64,000 bases of DNA. Source: Chloroflexota bacterium (GTDB lineage Bacteria; Chloroflexota; Anaerolineae; Anaerolineales; Anaerolineaceae). Below the pieces are notes generated by a model. The model was not told where the DNA came from. It ran no database searches and saw nothing but the letters and a program-made list of their open reading frames with translations. The stretch spans positions 1-64,000 of the forward strand of contig JAKQJC010000065.1 in NCBI GenBank assembly GCA_029561345.1, written 5' to 3'. The position numbers and the translations under genes were made by a program. This document shows, piece after piece, positions 1-7,079 of the stretch. Each line of letters starts with the position of its first letter. The first letter of the stretch is position 1.

Positions 1-140
1 CACATACTTTTGCGACCGAGGACTGAAAAGCATAAAAATGCGGTATCTTGAACTGTGTAGTGCTTGATGAACCGCCGGATGCGGACCCGCATGTCCGGTG
101 GTGTGAGAGGGGGCGGCTAGCCGCCGCCCCCTACTCGATT
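1..140 (+). mobile_element. 3' end of a group II intron (domains V and VI)
   Basis: Positions 70-102 fold as a group II domain V. Nine pairs form between 71-79 (ACCGCCGGA) and 94-102 (TCCGGTGGT, counted around a two-base bulge), then a TGCG/CGCA stem with a GACC-type loop. Domain VI follows as a GC-rich hairpin with arms 109-117 and 123-131, ending in CTACTCGAT, which matches the 3' ends of bacterial group II introns. The reverse transcriptase ORF would lie upstream, outside the window, so mobility cannot be judged. The exact 3' splice position (about 136-140) is inferred. The intron would be inserted just upstream of the promoter at 197. Confidence 0.8.
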
Positions 141-196
141 ACTTGGGGGAAAAGAAAAAGGGTTGTTTGGGAATGGAAAAAATCTGAAAAAAACTC

Positions 197-240
197 TTGA
201 CAAAGGCCTACCTTTTTACTATAATAGAACAAAAGTTCTA
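197..240 (+). promoter_or_regulatory. Consensus sigma-70 promoter with SOS-type palindrome
   Basis: TTGACA (197-202), a 17-bp spacer and TATAAT (220-225) form a perfect consensus promoter. The 16-bp perfect palindrome TAGAACAAAAGTTCTA occupies 225-240, over the predicted start of transcription. Its core GAAC-N4-GTTC is the LexA (DinR) box form known from Firmicutes and Actinobacteria. A strong promoter blocked by an operator at +1 implies tight repression with high induced expression. A near copy of the palindrome sits in the phage-block promoter at 18613-18628. Binding by LexA is an inference; another repressor could use the site. Confidence 0.85.
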
Positions 241-264
241 ATAACAAAAAAAGGCAGGTGAAAT

Positions 265-1077
265 ATGAATGCAACTGAATTGATGAACCGGGCTGAAAAA
301 ACCTACCAGCAAATGATTCCTGGATTGCAGCACTGGCTGCGTCCTGCCGCTGCTGCCGGAAAACGCCTGCCGCAGTTGCACGCTGTGCTGCGCCTGCTGC
401 CTGCCCGCCCTGAGCGCAAGCTGCTGCTGGGGGTTTGCAAGGATGGCGCGCCTTTCCTGCTCGATTTGCTCGAAGCCGACAGCGGATCCCTGCTGATTGC
501 CGGCGAACCGGGCAGCGGTAAAACCGTTCATCTGCGCACCGTGGCTGAATCGGCGCTGCTGCGCTTTGCGCCGCATGAAATTCAGCTGGGTGTGGTCAGC
601 GCCCACCCGCGCGAATGGATGCGACCCTTTTCTGGCAACCTGCGCCGCCGTCACTGCATTGGCCTGCACCACTGGTCTGAGCCAGGGGCGGCTGAAATGG
701 TGCGTATTCTGGCGGATATGGCTGAAAGCCGCCAGCAGAGCCAGACCCCCCACACGCATATCCTGCTGTTGATGGACGATCTATCGCAGCTTTCACACTT
801 TGACCTTAACGCGCAATCGGCGCTCTACCGCCTCATTGAAAACGGCCCGCGCTCAGGCATCTGGCCTATTTGCAGCCTCAACAGCGAAGAAGCGGGCCGC
901 CTGCCTTACTGGCTGGCCGCCTTCCGCACCCGCCTGCTGGGAAAGATGCCTGGCAAGCAATTTGCACCCTTCATGACTGGCAGTGAAACATCCCCCCTTC
1001 CCCAGATGCAGAGCGGTGAATTCAGCGTTCGCATCGGCTGCGACTGGCTCACCTATGATCTGCCGGCAGGAGTTTAA
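265..1077 (+). CDS. FtsK/HerA-like P-loop ATPase
   Basis: A 270-residue protein with a Walker A motif GEPGSGKT (residues 80-87) and a hydrophobic Walker B strand ending LLLMDD (167-172). A following GIWPICSLNSEEA segment and a late Leu-Pro-x-Met-x-Ser-Gly-Glu-Phe motif match the layout of FtsK/SpoIIIE and HerA translocase motor domains. It is much shorter than FtsK, with no membrane segments and no gamma domain, so it is a stand-alone motor or a phage/plasmid-type packaging or transfer ATPase. The start is supported by an AGGCAGGTG ribosome site. It is first in an operon with the 77-residue gene 2 bp downstream and is controlled by the palindromic promoter at 197-240. The substrate is unknown; DNA is inferred from family. 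Confidence 0.7.
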   Translation: MNATELMNRAEKTYQQMIPGLQHWLRPAAAAGKRLPQLHAVLRLLPARPERKLLLGVCKDGAPFLLDLLEADSGSLLIAGEPGSGKTVHLRTVAESALLRFAPHEIQLGVVSAHPREWMRPFSGNLRRRHCIGLHHWSEPGAAEMVRILADMAESRQQSQTPHTHILLLMDDLSQLSHFDLNAQSALYRLIENGPRSGIWPICSLNSEEAGRLPYWLAAFRTRLLGKMPGKQFAPFMTGSETSPLPQMQSGEFSVRIGCDWLTYDLPAGV

Positions 1078-1079
1078 CC

Positions 1080-1313
1080 ATGTTATCTTCGATGACCATC
1101 GGCATGTTGTGGTTTGACAACGATCCCAAAGCCTCGTTGAACGAAAAAATTGCCCGTGCGGTGGAACACTACCAGAAAAAATACGGCCAGCGCCCCAACC
1201 TGTGCTATGTGCACCCGAGCATGCTGCCCGAAGAAAGCCGCGGCGGCCCGGTGGAGGTGAAAACCAACCGCTTTGTGCAGCCCAACCACCTGTGGATCGG
1301 CATTCAATCCTGA
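1080..1313 (+). CDS. Small conserved-looking protein of unknown function
   Basis: A 77-residue acidic/basic mixed protein starting 2 bp after the ATPase stop, with CAGGAG upstream, so it is probably translationally coupled. An alternative in-frame ATG lies at 1092. The sequence reads as a compact soluble domain: an N-terminal strand (MTIGMLWFDND), an amphipathic helix rich in Lys/Glu, then YVHPSM and a Val/Asn strand region. No catalytic motif is recognised. Its pairing with the FtsK-like ATPase under one SOS-type promoter suggests a partner or regulator of that ATPase. Its function is not known to me. Confidence 0.7.
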   Translation: MLSSMTIGMLWFDNDPKASLNEKIARAVEHYQKKYGQRPNLCYVHPSMLPEESRGGPVEVKTNRFVQPNHLWIGIQS

Positions 1314-1398
1314 TTTATTCCCTCCCCTGCCCGTTACCCCGCCAGCACGGATCATCCCCACCCCGGCTCAAACTGATCATCCGTGCTTCACCCGTCCA

Positions 1399-1432
1399 CC
1401 CGGCTGGCCCCCCGCCAGCCGGGGTTTCTTTT
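1399..1432 (+). terminator. Rho-independent terminator after the ATPase operon
   Basis: Perfect 9-bp stem CCCGGCTGG (1399-1407) / CCAGCCGGG (1415-1423) with a 7-nt C-rich loop, followed by GTTTCTTTT. It closes the operon ending at 1313 and separates it from the peptidase operon. Confidence 0.85.
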
Positions 1433-1467
1433 AACCTGCTGCCAGACCCCTTGCCCTGCCCGCCTTC

Positions 1468-1476
1468 TGATATAAT
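1468..1476 (+). promoter_or_regulatory. Extended -10 promoter for the peptidase operon
   Basis: TGATATAAT (TGN-TATAAT) at 1468-1476 is an extended -10 element 80 bp before the start at 1556. TTGCCC at 1451 is only 14 bp away, so a proper -35 is not evident. An extended -10 does not need one. Confidence 0.5.
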
Positions 1477-1555
1477 AGGCCTGAGATAACTGCCCCGCCC
1501 GGGCCGTTATGGCTTGAGTTTCAATCTGCCCGTCCATTTCTAAGGAGAAGAAAAT

Positions 1556-2665
1556 ATGCTCAATCCCCGTGTGGATCGTCTTTTTGCTGCCCTGCAAACC
1601 TCAACCGATTTCCAGGCACTGGTGCTCAATCCTGGTCCGACCCTGTTTTACCTGACCGGGCTCAATTTTCACCTGATGGAGCGCCCTGTGGTGACCATTT
1701 TCACCGCTGCACGCAGCTGCGTGATGATTTTACCTGAACTGGAAGTCTCGCGGGCGCAGAAAGCCGCCCTGCCGGTGCAGTTCTTCCCCTACAACGATAA
1801 TCCCGCCACGTGGGGCGACGCCTTCAAGCGTGCCGCGGCAGCTTTGGCTGCGGACGGCCTGACCCTGGGCGTGGAACCCACCCGCCTGCGCTTCCTCGAA
1901 ATGCGCTTCCTTGAAGAAGCTCTGCCAAAATCGCGCTTCACTTCGGCGCACGGGCTGCTCTCAGGCCTGCGCATTGCCAAAGATGCCGGTGAAATTGCCG
2001 CCATGCGCAAGGCGGTGGATATTGCCCAGCGCGGTCTCGAAGCCACCCTGGCACTCACCCGCGCCGGCATGACCGAGCGCGAAGTGGCATCCGAACTGGT
2101 GCTGCAGCTGCTGCGCGCCGGTTCTGACGCCGAGCTGCCCTTTGGCCCGATTGTGGCCTCGGGCCCCAATGCGGCAGATCCACACGCCACCCCCGGCGAG
2201 CGCCGCCTGCAGAACGGCGACCTGCTGATTGTGGATTGGGGCGCCGCGGCAGATGGCTATGTTTCTGACCTGACCCGCACCTTCGCCATCGGCGAAGTGG
2301 AGCCAGAATTGAAGAAAATCGTTGAAATTGTTCGCCAGGCCAACGAGGCCGGCCGCCTGGCCGGAAAGCCCGGCCTGCCCGCCGGCGCGGTGGATCAGGC
2401 CACCCGCAAGGTGATTGATGATGCCGGTTACGGCGTTTATTTCAACCACCGCACCGGACACGGCCTGGGCCTGGAAGGGCATGAAGAGCCTTACATGTTT
2501 GGCGAGAACAAACTGCTGCTGACCGAAGGCATGACCTACACCGTGGAACCGGGCATCTACTTTGTCGGCCGCGGCGGCTGCCGCATCGAAGACAATGTGG
2601 TGGTGACGGCCTCCGGCGCCGAAACCCTCAGCAGCATGCCCCGCGAACTGCGCCAGATCGGCTGA
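1556..2665 (+). CDS. M24 family Xaa-Pro aminopeptidase/dipeptidase
   Basis: A 369-residue cytosolic metallopeptidase that removes residues next to proline in peptides. It has an N-terminal creatinase/prolidase-type domain (about 1-135) and a C-terminal pita-bread M24 domain. All five dinuclear metal ligands are visible: D227 (VDWGA), D238 (VSDLTRT), H302 (TGHGLG), E331 (TVEPGIY) and E345 (RIEDNV). Length fits PepQ/PepP-like proteins. The start has AAGGAG 8 nt upstream. It heads a three-gene operon with an MFS transporter 5 bp downstream and a metallo-beta-lactamase-fold hydrolase. Whether it acts as aminopeptidase P or prolidase cannot be told from sequence alone. Confidence 0.9.
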   Translation: MLNPRVDRLFAALQTSTDFQALVLNPGPTLFYLTGLNFHLMERPVVTIFTAARSCVMILPELEVSRAQKAALPVQFFPYNDNPATWGDAFKRAAAALAADGLTLGVEPTRLRFLEMRFLEEALPKSRFTSAHGLLSGLRIAKDAGEIAAMRKAVDIAQRGLEATLALTRAGMTEREVASELVLQLLRAGSDAELPFGPIVASGPNAADPHATPGERRLQNGDLLIVDWGAAADGYVSDLTRTFAIGEVEPELKKIVEIVRQANEAGRLAGKPGLPAGAVDQATRKVIDDAGYGVYFNHRTGHGLGLEGHEEPYMFGENKLLLTEGMTYTVEPGIYFVGRGGCRIEDNVVVTASGAETLSSMPRELRQIG

Positions 2666-2670
2666 TTGGC

Positions 2671-3819
2671 ATGAGCCGCGACCTGTTGCTGGTGACCATT
2701 TCGCTGGCCATCTGGGGGCTGGGAGAGGGGATGTTTATCAACTTCCAGCCTCTTTATCTGCAGCAGCTTGGTGCTGACCCGCTGGCGATCGGCGCCATTC
2801 TGGGCATGGCAGGCGCGATGATGACCGTGGCTCAGGTGCCGGCCGGCTATTTGGCCGACCGGGTGGGCCGCAGACCGCTGATGTGGGCATCGTGGATTTT
2901 TGGCGCAGCGGCAGCCTGGGCGATGGCGCTGGCCACCAGCCTGAATGTCTTTGTCATTGGCCTGCTGCTCTACACCCTCACTTCCTTTGTGCTGGCGCCC
3001 ATGAACAGCTATATCACCCATGCCCGCGGCAAGTGGAGCGTGGGGCGCGCGCTGACCTTTGTTTCGGCCATGTACAACGTGGGCGCGGTGGTCGGCCCGC
3101 TGGTGGGCGGCTTCATTGGCCAGCGCTGGGGCATCCAGACCATTTACCTGGTGGCGGCGGTGATTCTGGCCGTTTCCACCGCCATTGTGCTGCTGGTCAG
3201 CCCGCAGCCGCTGGATCAGCATGAAGAGCAGCACGGGCGCACCCATTTGCTGCGCAACACGCGCTTTTTGATGATGCTGGGGGTGACCTTTGTGGCCATG
3301 TTCGCCATGTACCTGCCGCAGCCCTTCACGCCCAATTTCCTGCAGCAGCAGCACAGCCTTTCCATCGAATCCATTGGCCAGCTTGGTTCCATTGGCAGCC
3401 TGGGCAATGCCGGTCTGATGCTGATGCTGGGACACCTGAACGCTCCGCTGGCCTTTTTCATTGGCCAGGCCCTGGTGCTGATTTATTCCTTCCTGCTCTG
3501 GCAGTCGGGCGGGTTTGTCGGGTTTGCCGGGGCCTATTTCGCCCTGGGCGGCTACCGTTTGGCGCGCTCCATGCTGCTGGCCGTGGGCCGCTCGCTGGTG
3601 CAGTATGCCGAGGTGGGGCTGGCTTTCGGGCTGATTGAAACGGTCAACGGCCTGGCGGTGATGCTGGCGCCCATGCTGGCCGGCTGGATCTTTGACCGCT
3701 CACCCGTGCAGGTATACCCGGTCAGCCTGGGGCTTGTGCTCCTCTCAATGCTGATCAGCGGACTTTACCTGCGCAAACACCGCGCCGTGCCCCAGTATAA
3801 GGAGGAAAGTGCGGCCTGA
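2671..3819 (+). CDS. MFS transporter
   Basis: A 382-residue, strongly hydrophobic protein with about 12 predicted membrane helices in two halves. The loop after helix 2 carries the major facilitator motif GYLADRVGRRP. A charged central loop (LDQHEEQHGRTH, about residues 180-195) separates the halves. It begins 5 bp after the peptidase gene and overlaps the next gene by 11 bp, so the three are cotranscribed. Drug/metabolite efflux or sugar uptake are both possible for this family. The peptidase neighbour hints at peptide or amino-acid export, but this is only suggestive. Confidence 0.85.
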   Translation: MSRDLLLVTISLAIWGLGEGMFINFQPLYLQQLGADPLAIGAILGMAGAMMTVAQVPAGYLADRVGRRPLMWASWIFGAAAAWAMALATSLNVFVIGLLLYTLTSFVLAPMNSYITHARGKWSVGRALTFVSAMYNVGAVVGPLVGGFIGQRWGIQTIYLVAAVILAVSTAIVLLVSPQPLDQHEEQHGRTHLLRNTRFLMMLGVTFVAMFAMYLPQPFTPNFLQQQHSLSIESIGQLGSIGSLGNAGLMLMLGHLNAPLAFFIGQALVLIYSFLLWQSGGFVGFAGAYFALGGYRLARSMLLAVGRSLVQYAEVGLAFGLIETVNGLAVMLAPMLAGWIFDRSPVQVYPVSLGLVLLSMLISGLYLRKHRAVPQYKEESAA

Positions 3820-4444
3820 AATTCTCACCTTTGTGCTGGGTCCCCTGGCCAACAACACCTACCTGTTGGCCGATCCACAGAGCGGCGAGGCGGTGGTAAT
3901 TGACCCATCCTTCTCGCCGCACGCAGTGCTGGAAGCGGCCGCCGAACGCGGCTGGCAGGTGAAGCAGATCTGGCTGACGCATGCCCATTTCGACCATATC
4001 GCCGGGGTGGGCTGCCTGGCTGCCAGCGCCATCCCTTTCCTGCCGGTGGGCCTGCACCCGGATGATCTCGACCTGTATGACCGGCGCGGCGAGGCGGATA
4101 CCTTCGGCGTGCCGATGGATGATCTGCCGCGTCCAACCCTGCTGTTTAAAGACGGCCAGCGTCTGAAAGTGGGGCAGGTTGAGGTTGAGGTGCGCCACGC
4201 CCCCGGACACACCCGCGGGCATGTGCTGTTTTATGCGCCGGCTGCGGAAGCCCTGCTGTGCGGAGATGTGATCTTTGCGGGCAGCGTTGGCCGCACCGAT
4301 TTACCCGGCGGCAGCCATGCGCAGCTTCTCGACAGCATCCGCCGCCAGGTGCTCAGCCTGCCGCCTCAAACCGTGCTGCTGGCGGGGCACGGAGAACCTT
4401 CCAGCGTGGGCCAGGAAGCAGAAGATAATCCGTTCCTCTCCTGA
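3809..4444 (+). CDS. Metallo-beta-lactamase-fold hydrolase (glyoxalase II-like)
   Basis: A 211-residue protein with the binuclear-zinc motif THAHFDH (residues 57-63), a second histidine in APGHTRGH, the bridging aspartate in LCGDVIF and a last histidine in AGHGEP. This set matches the YcbL/glyoxalase II branch of the fold, which hydrolyses thioesters. The start is GTG, with AAGGAGG six bases upstream (3799-3805). It overlaps the MFS gene by 11 bp. The substrate cannot be assigned. Confidence 0.88.
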   Translation: MRPEILTFVLGPLANNTYLLADPQSGEAVVIDPSFSPHAVLEAAAERGWQVKQIWLTHAHFDHIAGVGCLAASAIPFLPVGLHPDDLDLYDRRGEADTFGVPMDDLPRPTLLFKDGQRLKVGQVEVEVRHAPGHTRGHVLFYAPAAEALLCGDVIFAGSVGRTDLPGGSHAQLLDSIRRQVLSLPPQTVLLAGHGEPSSVGQEAEDNPFLS

Positions 4445-4474
4445 GCAGTTCAAGTCAATCAAGAATCATGGACT

Positions 4475-4516
4475 AAAAATCCGTCTGCACTTGAAAGAAG
4501 CAGACGGATTTTTTGA
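4475..4516. terminator. Bidirectional rho-independent terminator
   Basis: 14-bp stem AAAAATCCGTCTGC (4475-4488) / GCAGACGGATTTTT (4500-4513), flanked by A-run and T-run. It therefore ends both the rightward operon (stop 4444) and the leftward metal-ATPase operon (stop 4548). Confidence 0.9.
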
Positions 4517-4547
4517 CTTGCCTGAACAGTGGGGTGAATGAATAAAT

Positions 4548-6476
4548 TCAGGCTTTGACCCGTAAAGCGCGCAGTCCATTGGTGGTGACCGCCAGAGAAA
4601 CGCCCATATCGGCCACCACGGCCATCCACATGCTGGTGACCCCCAGCAGGGCCAGCCCCAGGAAAAGGAACTTGACTCCCAGGCTGATGGCGATGTTTTC
4701 GCGCAGCAGGCGGTGGGTGAAGCGCGAGAGGCGCAGGGTGAAGGGCAGCAGGTGCAGGTTGTCGCCCATCAGCACAATATCGGCGGTTTCCATGGCCTGG
4801 GCACTGCTGGAGCCGCCCAGGGCGATGCCCAGCGAAGCGGCTGCCAGGGCCGGCGTATCATTGATGCCGTCGCCAACCATGGCCACGGCGCCGTGTCGGG
4901 CTTTCAGTGCCTCCACAGCGCTCACCTTGTCCTGCGGCAGCAGGCCGGCATGAATTTCATCAATGCCCAGCCGGGCGCCCACCGCCTGAGCCACCGCCTC
5001 ATTATCGCCGGTGAGAATGGCGGTCTGGCAGCCGGCTTCGCGCAGTTCGCGCACGGCATCCTGGCTGTCGGGGCGCAGTTCGTCTGCCACGGCAATCATG
5101 CCGCGCACGCCGTCGCCATCGCAAAGCAGCATGGCCGTCTGGCCGTTTTGTTCGGCTGCTTCCACCTGGCGGCAGACCGCCTTCTGGTGAGGATGATCAG
5201 CTTCAAACAGGCGGTGAGAACCCACCGTCACAGTCTTGCCGTTCACCGCGCCCTGCAGGCCCATGCCGGCCATCACGGTCACAGCCTCGGCCGGAGCATA
5301 GCGGCCATCCAGACCGCGGTTTTCCGCGGCGCTCACCACGGCCCGCGCCAGCGGGTGGGTGCTCTGGCGTTCCACCGAGCAGGCCAGGGCCAGCACGTCG
5401 TAACAATCGTCACAATCCTGGCATTGGCCGCAATCGGCGCCGCCAAACGCGGTGACGGCAGGCTGGCCGCGGGTGAGGGTGCCGGTTTTGTCGAAAGCAA
5501 AAAGGCGGATGGCCTGCAGGCTTTCAAGGTGCACCCCGCCTTTCACCAGCACACCCTGGCGGGCGGCGGCTGAAATGGCGCTGAGCATGGTCACCGGCGT
5601 GCTGATCACCAGGGCGCAGGGGCAGCCGATCACCAGCAGCGACAGTGCCCGGTAGAGCCAGCCGTGCCCCTCAACCGGATTCAGGAAGGGCTGTCCGAAA
5701 AACAGCGGGGGAATGACCGCCACCAGCGCAGCCAGGACAATGATAGCAGGGGTATAGACCTCGGCAAAGCGGTCGATGAAGCGCTGGATGGGCGCGCGGC
5801 GGTTCTGGGCTTCTTCCACCATGTGAACAATGCGCGTCAGGGTGTTATCCTGCACCAGGCGGCTGACCTGAATGTGCAGCGCGCCGCTGCCGTTGAGGGT
5901 GCCGGCGAAAACTTCGGCGCCGGTGGTCTTATAGACCGGCATGCTTTCGCCGGTGATGGGCGCCTGGTTGATTTCGCTGCCGCCCTGTTCAATGACGCCG
6001 TCCATGGGAATGCGTTCGCCGGGACGAATGAGCAGCTTATCGCCAATTTCAAGCTGTTCAACCCCCACCCATTCCTCGCCGCCTGCGCCCAGGCGCAGCG
6101 CACGCGCCGGGATCATTTCAACCAGGCCGGAGATGACGCCGTGAGCCCGTTCAGCGGTAAATCCTTCAAGGGCTTCAGCGACCGCGAAGAGCACCACCAG
6201 CGAGGCGCCTTCAGGCGTTTCGCCGATGATCACAGCGCCCACCGCGGCCACAGTCATCAAAAGATTAATGGAAAAACGCCGTTCTTTAAAGAGCGTGGTC
6301 AGCCCGGAGCGCGCCACCGGCCAGCCGGCCACTGCCAGCGCCGCGAGCTGCAGGGCCAGGCCCGGCCAGCCGCTGAATAAACCGGAAATCAGCAGCAAAA
6401 CGCCGCCCACCAGGGCCAGGCGGGTCTCATTGGAGGCCAGCAAAAAACGCCAGAAACCTTTAATAAAAGAGATCAT
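4548..6476 (-). CDS. P1B-type heavy-metal ATPase (Zn/Cd/Pb efflux, ZntA/CadA type)
   Basis: A 642-residue inner-membrane pump. Motifs in order: TGES (175-178, actuator), the metal-binding CPC in IGCPCALV (285-287), DKTGTLT with phosphorylated D329, HP at 374-375 and GDGINDTPAL near the C-terminus. CPC with these flanks fits the divalent Zn/Cd/Pb class. It lacks the usual N-terminal HMA domain. Instead a Cys cluster C-x2-C-x2-C-x2-C (C349, C352, C355, C358) sits in the nucleotide-binding domain just after the phosphorylation loop. It overlaps the ArsR regulator by 4 bp (ATGA), so it is coupled and induced by metal. Exact metal specificity is inferred. Confidence 0.92.
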   Translation of the reverse strand: MISFIKGFWRFLLASNETRLALVGGVLLLISGLFSGWPGLALQLAALAVAGWPVARSGLTTLFKERRFSINLLMTVAAVGAVIIGETPEGASLVVLFAVAEALEGFTAERAHGVISGLVEMIPARALRLGAGGEEWVGVEQLEIGDKLLIRPGERIPMDGVIEQGGSEINQAPITGESMPVYKTTGAEVFAGTLNGSGALHIQVSRLVQDNTLTRIVHMVEEAQNRRAPIQRFIDRFAEVYTPAIIVLAALVAVIPPLFFGQPFLNPVEGHGWLYRALSLLVIGCPCALVISTPVTMLSAISAAARQGVLVKGGVHLESLQAIRLFAFDKTGTLTRGQPAVTAFGGADCGQCQDCDDCYDVLALACSVERQSTHPLARAVVSAAENRGLDGRYAPAEAVTVMAGMGLQGAVNGKTVTVGSHRLFEADHPHQKAVCRQVEAAEQNGQTAMLLCDGDGVRGMIAVADELRPDSQDAVRELREAGCQTAILTGDNEAVAQAVGARLGIDEIHAGLLPQDKVSAVEALKARHGAVAMVGDGINDTPALAAASLGIALGGSSSAQAMETADIVLMGDNLHLLPFTLRLSRFTHRLLRENIAISLGVKFLFLGLALLGVTSMWMAVVADMGVSLAVTTNGLRALRVKA

Positions 6477-6838
6477 GCCTCCTCCTCAGTGTGGCTGATG
6501 TGTTCCAGGCCGCGCTGCAGCAGGTCGCGGACATGGGCGTCGTCGAGAGTGTAATAGACAATGCGCCCTTCCTTGCGGTGGCGCACAATGTGCAGGCTGC
6601 GCAGCAGGCGCAGCTGGTGTGAAACCGCGCTCTGGGTCATGCCCAGCACGGCGGCCAGATCGCAAACGCATAGTTCGGTTTCGAGCAGGGCTGAGATCAG
6701 GCGCAAACGGGTGGGGTCAGCCAGCGCCTGAAAAGTATCGGCCAGGCGGGTGGCAGTGAAACCGTCGAGCAGGGTATCCTGACCGGCTTTGACACGGTCA
6801 GGGTGGATGATATTTTCTTCACAGCGGGTCTGATTCAT
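6473..6838 (-). CDS. ArsR/SmtB-family metal-sensing repressor (CadC-like)
   Basis: A 121-residue winged-helix repressor. It carries the alpha-3 metal motif ELCVCDL together with an N-terminal cysteine (RCEENIIHP), as in CadC. It also has an alpha-5 site, DDAHVRDLLQRGLEH followed by a terminal His/Glu cluster, as in SmtB/ZiaR. The recognition helix is TQSAVSHQLRLLR. Both sensor types appear present, predicting response to Cd/Pb and Zn. It is first in the operon with the efflux ATPase. A palindromic operator lies between its promoter and start codon, so it is autoregulated. The AAGGTGA ribosome site supports the start. Confidence 0.92.
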   Translation of the reverse strand: MNQTRCEENIIHPDRVKAGQDTLLDGFTATRLADTFQALADPTRLRLISALLETELCVCDLAAVLGMTQSAVSHQLRLLRSLHIVRHRKEGRIVYYTLDDAHVRDLLQRGLEHISHTEEEA

Positions 6839-6859
6839 GGTTCACCTTGATATGAATAT

Positions 6860-6905
6860 ATGAGCAACTATTCATAAATATAGCACTATAAATCCACCCT
6901 GTCAA
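6860..6905 (-). promoter_or_regulatory. Promoter and SmtB/CadC-type operator of the metal-efflux operon
   Basis: On the minus strand TTGACA (6905-6900), a 17-bp spacer and TATATT (6882-6877) form a strong promoter. Directly downstream, 6860-6875 reads ATGAGCAACTATTCAT on the plus strand, an imperfect dyad with ATGA/TCAT ends closely resembling the TGAACA-N2-TATTCA operators of SmtB-type repressors. Repressor bound there would block the transcription start and be released by metal. Confidence 0.8.
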
Positions 6906-7005
6906 GAAGAAAGGCAGGGTTTTAAAACGGCCTGATGACCGCGCTGCTGCAAGGGCGGACCCGGCAGCCAGCCTGATCCATTCAGGATGCCCCGCGGCTG
7001 CAATT

Positions 7006-7079
7006 TTGAGAATTTCTTTTATCTGGTACAATTGACTCCGATGGAAGATAAATGGCATTTTCCACCGGCTCTTTTTTGA
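7006..7079 (+). promoter_or_regulatory. Promoter and 12-codon leader ORF of the membrane-protein gene
   Basis: TTGAGA (7006) and an extended -10 TGGTACAAT (7024-7032) precede an ATG at 7041 by 8 nt. That ATG opens a 12-codon frame (MEDKWHFPPALF) that stops at 7079 and overlaps the possible gene start at 7052. The predicted transcript would begin at or next to this ATG. The 15-bp spacer is short, so the -35 is weak evidence. Confidence 0.35.
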
